Below are positions 1 to 4,352 of a stretch of DNA of 6,544 bases, piece after piece. A program made the position numbers and the translations under genes. Every line of letters starts with the position of its first letter. The stretch's first letter is position 1. The DNA comes from Phycisphaerales bacterium (GTDB lineage Bacteria; Planctomycetota; Phycisphaerae; Tepidisphaerales; Tepidisphaeraceae). The DNA lies in NCBI GenBank assembly GCA_003153655.1, contig PMAK01000031.1, forward strand, positions 1 through 6,544, written 5' to 3'. The notes beneath the pieces are model-generated. The model searched no databases, had not been told where the DNA came from, and saw nothing but the letters and a program-made list of their open reading frames with translations.

Positions 1-18
1 CACCCCTTCCGCGCTCTT
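1..18 (+). repeat. Left terminal inverted repeat of the IS
   Basis: CACCCCTTCCGCGCTCTT pairs with the right end at 1456-1473, with a single mismatch at position 14 of the repeat. It lies downstream of the transposase stop codon. More repeat could lie left of the window. Confidence 0.75.
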
Positions 19-23
19 GTGGT

Positions 24-1400
24 TCATGGCGTTGGCACCACAATTGCCCTTCCCTCCAGCAATCGCTGGACGGAAGTATGACCGCCGTGCAGGCGTTTGG
101 GCGGTGGACGTTTGCGGCGCGGTTTGCTATCGGCTGCTTTCGTGTAACGAATCGCATTCCAAACACCATTGAACAGTTCACGCAGCCGCGCACGCAGGCT
201 CGCCGCGTCGCGGTGAACGCGCGGCCAATGGCCGTCGGTGTGATACGCCCACGACAGAAGCTCCTGGCGCACGTTGTCGAACAGGTAGAACATCGACACC
301 ATCGTTGCCAGCACGCGTCCATCCTGGGCCACGTACGACTTGATCACCTGCATGAGATTGTACAGCAACAGGCAAAACGAAAACTGCAGCAGCACTGCCT
401 TGGGCGAACTGCCGATGAGGTGCGACAGCGAAAATGTTTCGGTCACCTGCTGAAAAACCTGCTCGATGCCCCAGCGTTTCCTATACAGTTCCAGCAAGAC
501 CTCCGGGGGAAACGCTGTGCTGTCGATCAGGTTGGTCAGCAATTCCACGTTCTCCTCGCCCCGCTGACGAAAGAGCGTGATCCGCCGCACGCGCATCGCC
601 CGCCTGCCCTTGCCCAGGAGGCCGATTTCGTCGAGCACCTGCCGGCCCTGCGCGTCAATGCTGGAGACGCGCGACTCCAAAACCCACGTGGTATGGCTGT
701 TTTTCATGCGCACCACAAAGGCGTCCCCCTGGCGACTGGACAGATGCCTGAGCGTGCCAACGTCGTCGAACTGACGGTCCCAGATCGAAAGCGCGGGGCG
801 AAGCATGATCTGGCGCACCTGGTCCATCAGCGCCGGCACCAGCGGCACATCATTGGTCATCCCGTCCAGGGAATCACTCATGGCGATCGCCATGCCGCTG
901 CGCACATTGATCGCCACCAACGCCTTGGCTCCCAGCAACTTCCCCGAGTAGCCGCGCGTGGGCTTCAGACGCTTGGCGGCATTCTTGATCTTCTTGCCAT
1001 CCCCAACGATCACCTCAAAGCCGTCGAAGCAGCCGGGAAGCGCCGCGGCGTCCGAGGGCATCAACTGCGTCAACCGCTGCGTGCCCTCGCGCAAAAGCGC
1101 CCGGCTGATCGCGACCGGAGTGCGGGCCAGCTTGCGGTAGAAATTGCTCTCGTCGATCGGCTCGGCGTCGCGGCTCTCCAATTCAACGAACAGCTTGTGC
1201 GCGCTGCCGCCGTGACGCACCAGGGCGTCGCGCATCAGGCGGAGAAAATCCGCGAATCCCAGCACGTCCTCATAGCATCGGCCGCGATGACGGTTGTAGA
1301 TGGAATCCAGAAGTTCTTCGCTGAAAACAAAGTCGCTGATTTCCAGCACCGCCGCCGCCAGCGGCGAACGCCGCATCAGTTCCCGTTCGAATGCATTCAT
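24..1400 (-). CDS. IS4-family DDE transposase
   Basis: This 458-residue protein should catalyse cut-and-paste transposition of its own element by RNase H-fold DDE chemistry. Counting from the ATG at 1400, the likely catalytic residues are D134 (VGDGKKIK), D208 (SIWDRQFDD) and E313 in the IS4 signature YRKRWGIEQVFQQVT. That signature has the Y-(2)-R-(3)-E spacing (Y306, R309, E313), but the Lys usually six residues further on is Thr320. The N-terminal ~110 residues are probably the DNA-binding part. The C-terminus carries a basic proline-rich stretch (KPRRKRPPPKR, about 426-436). The frame is open for 18 more codons to a TTG at 1454. I prefer the ATG at 1400 because it has a GGAGG ribosome site 8 nt upstream, and because the TTG forms part of a TTGACA hexamer that looks like the -35 box. 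Length and motifs are typical of the family and no frameshift is seen. Confidence 0.88.
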   Translation of the reverse strand: MNAFERELMRRSPLAAAVLEISDFVFSEELLDSIYNRHRGRCYEDVLGFADFLRLMRDALVRHGGSAHKLFVELESRDAEPIDESNFYRKLARTPVAISRALLREGTQRLTQLMPSDAAALPGCFDGFEVIVGDGKKIKNAAKRLKPTRGYSGKLLGAKALVAINVRSGMAIAMSDSLDGMTNDVPLVPALMDQVRQIMLRPALSIWDRQFDDVGTLRHLSSRQGDAFVVRMKNSHTTWVLESRVSSIDAQGRQVLDEIGLLGKGRRAMRVRRITLFRQRGEENVELLTNLIDSTAFPPEVLLELYRKRWGIEQVFQQVTETFSLSHLIGSSPKAVLLQFSFCLLLYNLMQVIKSYVAQDGRVLATMVSMFYLFDNVRQELLSWAYHTDGHWPRVHRDAASLRARLRELFNGVWNAIRYTKAADSKPRRKRPPPKRLHGGHTSVQRLLEGRAIVVPTP

Positions 1401-1408
1401 GAAAAAAG

Positions 1409-1413
1409 CCTCC
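1409..1413 (-). promoter_or_regulatory. Ribosome binding site of the transposase
   Basis: On the minus strand this is GGAGG, 8 nt before the ATG at 1398-1400. It is a consensus Shine-Dalgarno sequence and decides the start in favour of this ATG over the upstream TTG at 1454. Confidence 0.7.
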
Positions 1414-1425
1414 GTGATGCGCAAC

Positions 1426-1454
1426 AGTTCAGCGCGAAGAGACTTGCGTGTCAA
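1426..1454 (-). promoter_or_regulatory. Candidate transposase promoter
   Basis: On the minus strand a perfect -35 hexamer TTGACA (1449-1454) is followed, after a 17-nt spacer, by TGAACT (1426-1431), which matches the -10 consensus at three of six positions. It sits just inside the right inverted repeat and upstream of the GGAGG/ATG pair, as expected for a transposase promoter. The weak -10 would fit low expression. Confidence 0.4.
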
Positions 1455-1455
1455 G

Positions 1456-1473
1456 AAGAACGCGGAAGGGGTG
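1456..1473 (-). repeat. Right terminal inverted repeat of the IS
   Basis: Read on the minus strand this is CACCCCTTCCGCGTTCTT, which matches the left end at 17 of 18 positions. It lies just upstream of the transposase promoter candidate, the normal place for the promoter-side end. The plus-strand sequence continues outward as a run of Gs, so the exact border is uncertain by a few bases. Confidence 0.75.
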
Positions 1474-1489
1474 GGGTTAGGGTGAGGGG
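1468..1489 (+). other. Canonical G-quadruplex motif at the IS right border
   Basis: The plus strand reads four G-runs of 4, 4, 3 and 4 separated by loops T, TTA and TGA. This meets the usual G3+N1-7 pattern with short loops. It begins in the outer bases of the right inverted repeat (GGGGTG) and extends into flanking DNA. Whether it folds in vivo is unknown. The TTAGGGTGAGGG part also resembles G-rich intergenic repeats found in many bacterial genomes. Confidence 0.5.
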
Positions 1490-1518
1490 CGGCTCTCTAA
1501 TCTTCAAAAGAGACCGCC
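1488..1518 (-). terminator. Hairpin downstream of the VOC gene, possible terminator
   Basis: GGCGG/CCGCC plus TCTCT/AGAGA pair to give a 10-bp stem with one bulged C and a ~10-nt loop, 7 nt beyond the stop codon of the VOC gene at 1525. No T-run follows on the minus strand, so it is not a classical intrinsic terminator. It could slow or end transcription before the IS, or be chance pairing. Confidence 0.3.
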
Positions 1519-1524
1519 TGTTGC

Positions 1525-1935
1525 TCAAGGCATAGGCGTGCAAATCTCCACCAGATGCCCATCCAAATCCCGCACATAACCCACAATCTGCCCCCAAGGC
1601 TTAGCCGCCGGCTCACTCACCGCAACCGCCCCAGCCTTCACTGCGCGAGCATACAACCCCGCAACATCCGCCGTCGTAAATGCAATCTCCATCCCCGACG
1701 GCGCCTTATCCGGCGAAGCCGCCACGAAATCCCCCTTCAAAGTAGTCTTAACCAATTCCAGACTAGCAAACCCAAGCCGAGTCGCCCCGGTCTCCAATTC
1801 TCCATAAGCCTTCCCATTATCATCATGAAAAAATCGCCGGGAAAGACCGAACGCCTCTTCGTAAAAAGCGAGGGATACAGAAACGTCCTTCACGTAGAGA
1901 ATCACATAACCAAGCTTGGCTGATGGGCTATTCAT
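1525..1935 (-). CDS. VOC-family (glyoxalase/bleomycin-resistance fold) protein
   Basis: This 136-residue protein has the paired beta-alpha-beta-beta-beta layout of the vicinal oxygen chelate superfamily. The first half (about 8-60) contains YVILYVKDVSVSLAFYEEAFG and the second (about 82-133) contains MEIAFTTADVAGLYARAVKAGA and ends in RDLDGHLVEICTP. The closing glutamate that usually binds metal is present (E130), and E46 or E48 in YGELETG is another possible ligand. The His common at the start of the fold is Tyr10 here. Members range from glyoxalase I and dioxygenases to antibiotic-binding proteins, and nothing fixes the substrate. The ATG at 1935 is preceded by a poor ribosome site, so initiation may be weak. 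The gene diverges from the orphan at 2086 across 150 bp and points toward the IS. Codon third positions are mostly G or T, as in the other minus-strand resident genes. Confidence 0.85.
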   Translation of the reverse strand: MNSPSAKLGYVILYVKDVSVSLAFYEEAFGLSRRFFHDDNGKAYGELETGATRLGFASLELVKTTLKGDFVAASPDKAPSGMEIAFTTADVAGLYARAVKAGAVAVSEPAAKPWGQIVGYVRDLDGHLVEICTPMP

Positions 1936-1986
1936 TGCATTTTCGCTGGACTTTCTGCAAAAATTGGCTACAAATGTTGCTGGGCT

Positions 1987-2013
1987 GAAACCGAAGCGAC
2001 GCTTCTAGGTTTC
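1987..2013. promoter_or_regulatory. Long imperfect inverted repeat in the divergent intergenic region
   Basis: GAAACCGAAGC pairs with GCTTC-TA-GGTTTC, giving an 11-bp stem interrupted only by a 2-nt bulge, with a GAC loop. On the plus strand it is followed by TTTAGTTT, so it resembles a terminator or attenuator for rightward transcription. It lies 72 bp before the ATG at 2086 and 51 bp from the start of the leftward VOC gene. It could therefore be an operator for one or both divergent genes, a leader attenuator of the orphan, or a terminator that isolates it. I found no convincing -35/-10 pair in this 150-bp region. Confidence 0.4.
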
Positions 2014-2072
2014 TTTAGTTTCAAATGCTCGCCTTTCCTTATTCTTCGCAAGTCTGCTATTTGATGCTGCCG

Positions 2073-2077
2073 AAGGA
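2073..2077 (+). promoter_or_regulatory. Ribosome binding site of the orphan gene
   Basis: AAGGA is 8 nt before the ATG at 2086. It supports that start over the internal GTG at 2335. Confidence 0.6.
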
Positions 2078-2085
2078 ACGCACCC

Positions 2086-3261
2086 ATGACTGAACAACTA
2101 TTAGAGGTCGTCGATCCGCTCGATCCGCTTGCACCTGGCGCTTGGTTTGAGTTCGAAATAGATGGAGAGCTGTCGCCTATACAGCAGTTATTGCTTCAGC
2201 AACAACTGCGTGCAGAAATTAACGCGATCATTCGGGGACAACTCAGTGACTTCATCTCAACGGCTGGCACTATGCTACCGACCTCGGTCTCGCTCGTCGA
2301 GGTAACGGTCCGCAATGGATCAGTGAAGATTTGGGTGCGGTACACATGGGCAACCACGGCATCGATACTGCTGGGTATTGCAGGCTGTCAGACGCTACCG
2401 CCGTCGCCCAGCTATTCAAAAGAAGTTACGAAATCATTGAACACTTTGGTGGATGCCGTCCCAGACCGGGTGCAGCAAGGCACTAGCGTTCGCATTCTTG
2501 CAATGCGAAGCGGAACCGAATTGGGAGCGATCGCACGGATCGACCAGATTTTATCTGATGCACAGCGGAAAATCATCACAATCGACGATGCGGCACAGGA
2601 ACTTATTGGTGCATTTGAAAAGATACAGAGTTCACCTCAAAGGACAGTTCTTGTTCACGCGCTTACAGAGTATCTAAATCGTGTTTATGGCGACGATCTT
2701 TTCTCGGACCTTCGCGAACGACTTGGTGAAAATGCCCATGATTTTTCTGTCGATCCTGCGGATTTGCGGCAGATCGTCTATCAGGTACCGATTTCGATTG
2801 TCATTCAGTTTAGTCAACCTCAGCCTCCCCCCGAGGACACATTTGAGCGTATACGTGAGATCATCCGCTCAGAATTCGAGCAAGAGGCCCACAACAGCGA
2901 TTGGCCCGTGATTGGCGCGATTCAACACAGGCAGTATGGCTACGCCGTATACGGGGTGTTCCTGTTCATGGGCGCATTGGGTTCGTTTTTGGAGTGCTGG
3001 GAGCGATTCAAGCGATTGCGAGATCGCGTGCTGGGCCGCGTGGTGCCCGAGCTAGAAAGACAACTCAATCCAATCATAATTCAAATGCATATCACCGTTA
3101 GGCCAAGCGATAGGGTCGTTGATATTGTGCAGAGTATTATCGCTCAGATCCCTCCATCACCCCCGATCGCGAGCGATCTAGCTAAAGCGATTGAGCAAGC
3201 GTCGAGCACCGAAACTACATCTGATAAGGAAGATCTTAAATCAATCGCATCCGGAATATGA
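2086..3261 (+). CDS. Hypothetical membrane-associated protein, family not recognised
   Basis: I do not recognise this 391-residue protein. A short hydrophobic stretch at 89-100 ends in IAGC (98-101), a perfect lipobox-like sequence, followed by a proline-rich linker (QTLPPSPS). A second, longer hydrophobic stretch at about 284-303 (YGVFLFMGALGSF) looks like a real membrane helix and is followed by a charged region (ERFKRLRDR). Between them is a soluble, probably alpha-helical part (about 112-230). Strand-plus-helix segments appear three times: 20-50, 232-264 and 330-356, the last two preceded or followed by proline runs (PQPPPE, PPSPP). The tail (370-391) is Ser/Thr/acidic and probably disordered. 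The start at 2086 has a good ribosome site. It is the only plus-strand gene here and lacks the G/T third-position habit of its neighbours, which suggests transfer. It ends 105 bp before the convergent VOC fusion gene. Topology, partners and function are unknown. Confidence 0.75.
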   Translation: MTEQLLEVVDPLDPLAPGAWFEFEIDGELSPIQQLLLQQQLRAEINAIIRGQLSDFISTAGTMLPTSVSLVEVTVRNGSVKIWVRYTWATTASILLGIAGCQTLPPSPSYSKEVTKSLNTLVDAVPDRVQQGTSVRILAMRSGTELGAIARIDQILSDAQRKIITIDDAAQELIGAFEKIQSSPQRTVLVHALTEYLNRVYGDDLFSDLRERLGENAHDFSVDPADLRQIVYQVPISIVIQFSQPQPPPEDTFERIREIIRSEFEQEAHNSDWPVIGAIQHRQYGYAVYGVFLFMGALGSFLECWERFKRLRDRVLGRVVPELERQLNPIIIQMHITVRPSDRVVDIVQSIIAQIPPSPPIASDLAKAIEQASSTETTSDKEDLKSIASGI

Positions 3262-3366
3262 TACTGCTGAATCTGAAACGCTCCGACAGTTCGCTTGTCG
3301 CCGAGTAAAGTCCGCGACGGAGTCAATTGGATATGTGGAGTGTCCGAGCGCGATCCAGTCCCACCA

Positions 3367-4176
3367 TCACTTCGCCAATTTCGCCACCAATCGCCATACC
3401 AAATGCGGCGAAAGCGGCCTCTCCCGCCTCTTATTAAATTCATCCACCAACCGATCAAACCGCTCCGAATAAGGCAATCGATCCCGCTTCCCAATATCCT
3501 TTCCCAGCAACTCCTTCACGATCCGCCGATCCTCCTCCGAAACTTCCGGCGAAGGACTCCGTGCCTCCCCCAACTTCGGCAACTTCCCCGCCTTCCGCAA
3601 ATTCAACAAATGCCGCCAAACCTCCCGCCGCGTAGGTTTCGGCTCAGGCAGCCGCGCCGCGTACAAATTAAACAACTCCTCAAACTGCGGCGTATAAGGC
3701 AAATCATCCGCCGTCCGCCCAATCTGCACATAAATCTCCCCCAATAACCCCGGCTTCGCCGGAACCGTCCCCTCAATCCCCGAAAATAGCATCGTCGGCG
3801 CCGCCGCATCCTCCGCGATATTCGCCCCCGCCGAACCCGTCGTCCGATCCAGCAGCATCAGCACATTCCCAAACGGATCCTTCACCGCCGCCCGATACCC
3901 ATGCGCCGCCTGTCGCGGAGGATGCACAAACTTCAACCGCAATTTCCCCCGCCGCGCATAAAGATCCCGAACATCATCCACAAGATAATAAATCTCTTCC
4001 GAAGGCTGATCCGGATCATCCCGCAAAACAATTTCCGTAACCCCATCCCCCATCAAAAGCGACGCCGCCCGAGCATCCTCCCGCAACAACTTCATCCCCA
4101 AAACATCCCGATAATAACCCACAGCGCTGGCAAGCGCAGGCACCCGAAGAATAATCCGATCAACACGCCGAAGCAC
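3367..4176 (-). CDS. VOC-domain protein with duplicated C-terminal motif
   Basis: This 269-residue protein starts with a GTG at 4176, the only start between an in-frame TGA five codons upstream and the VOC fold. Residues 4-112 are a VOC domain (VDRIILRVPALASAVGYYRD near the start, KDPFGNVLMLLD at the end). The usual metal ligands look lost: the His of the DH(V/I) motif is Arg7, and the closing Glu is Met107 in GNVLML. A small-molecule-binding rather than metal-catalytic role is therefore likely. After a linker (113-145), the C-terminal half holds two related segments. Repeat A (159-195) has LPYTPQFEELF then VWRHLLNLRK; repeat B (234-269) has LPYSERFDRLV then VWRLVAKLAK. The shared pattern is LPY(T/S)xxF(E/D)xL, ~17 residues, VWRxLxxLxK, mainly helical and basic. 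Ordinary single-domain VOC proteins are about 120-150 residues, so this tail is extra. It follows the peptidase gene on the same strand after 176 bp, and cotranscription is uncertain. Confidence 0.82.
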   Translation of the reverse strand: MLRRVDRIILRVPALASAVGYYRDVLGMKLLREDARAASLLMGDGVTEIVLRDDPDQPSEEIYYLVDDVRDLYARRGKLRLKFVHPPRQAAHGYRAAVKDPFGNVLMLLDRTTGSAGANIAEDAAAPTMLFSGIEGTVPAKPGLLGEIYVQIGRTADDLPYTPQFEELFNLYAARLPEPKPTRREVWRHLLNLRKAGKLPKLGEARSPSPEVSEEDRRIVKELLGKDIGKRDRLPYSERFDRLVDEFNKRRERPLSPHLVWRLVAKLAK

Positions 4177-4234
4177 AACACACTCTCAAAAATCCCCCAA
4201 CCAAAATTATTCTCCCGCATTTATCCCGTCTTCA

Positions 4235-4296
4235 TCTGATTCCCATCTGTGGCCAACATTCTTCTCCGCGTCTTCCTCTGCGCTCTCCGCGTCTCG
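4235..4296. repeat. Degenerate CTCCGCGTC-type intergenic repeat
   Basis: This noncoding stretch contains three tandem variants of a ~11-nt unit (TTCTCCGCGTC, TTCCTCTGCGC, TCTCCGCGTCT), preceded by CCCATCTGTGGCCAAC. The wording resembles dispersed intergenic sequences of the 'CTCTGCGTCTCCGCGTC' kind that I recall from several bacterial phyla. Only one copy lies in this window, so its dispersed nature is inferred, not seen. Confidence 0.4.
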
Positions 4297-4306
4297 AGCA
4301 GCCTGT

Positions 4307-4320
4307 CCCGGCGCGCCGGG
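4307..4320. terminator. Perfect GC palindrome downstream of the peptidase gene
   Basis: CCCGGCGCGCCGGG is a perfect 14-bp palindrome 32 nt beyond the peptidase stop codon. In RNA it could form a short, very stable hairpin, but no T-run follows on the minus strand, so an intrinsic terminator is only a possibility. A palindrome of this size can also arise by chance in DNA of this GC content. Confidence 0.25.
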
Positions 4321-4352
4321 GTACTCGCGGGCGGTTAATCCGAATTTGAATT

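Larger units (their letters stand above)
1..1473 (-). mobile_element. IS4-family insertion sequence, apparently complete
   Basis: The element is bounded by an inverted repeat. The first 18 bases match the reverse complement of 1456-1473 at 17 of 18 positions, the outer 13 (CACCCCTTCCGCG) perfectly. The ends read CA...TG. Between them lies one uninterrupted transposase gene that nearly fills the element, as is usual for IS4-family elements. The left repeat starts exactly at the first base of the window, so the true outer boundary may lie further left and a target-site duplication cannot be checked. The element sits about 50 bp beyond the stop codon of the neighbouring VOC gene and does not interrupt it. 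An intact reading frame plus well-matched ends suggests a recent or still active insertion; that is inference. Confidence 0.8.

Noticed and set aside
1..1490. Target-site duplication of the IS
   Set aside because: The left flank is outside the window, so no comparison is possible.
78..1535. A 485-codon plus-strand open frame covering the whole transposase
   Set aside because: Its protein is rich in His, Arg and Gln with no motif, and it lies antisense to a transposase with clear family signatures. It is a shadow of that gene's codon use.
1936..2085. Promoter pairs for the divergent VOC and orphan genes
   Set aside because: Candidates such as TATTTG at 2058 have no acceptable -35 partner at the right spacing, so no promoter is called.
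3262..3366. Search for a bidirectional terminator between the convergent orphan and VOC fusion genes
   Set aside because: Only a weak 5-bp pairing (GTCGC/GCGAC) with a long loop was found, without a T-run. Nothing supports a terminator call.
3603..3809. A 68-codon minus-strand frame rich in Arg and Gly within the VOC fusion gene
   Set aside because: It is out of frame with a well-supported gene and has low-complexity composition, typical of a shadow frame.
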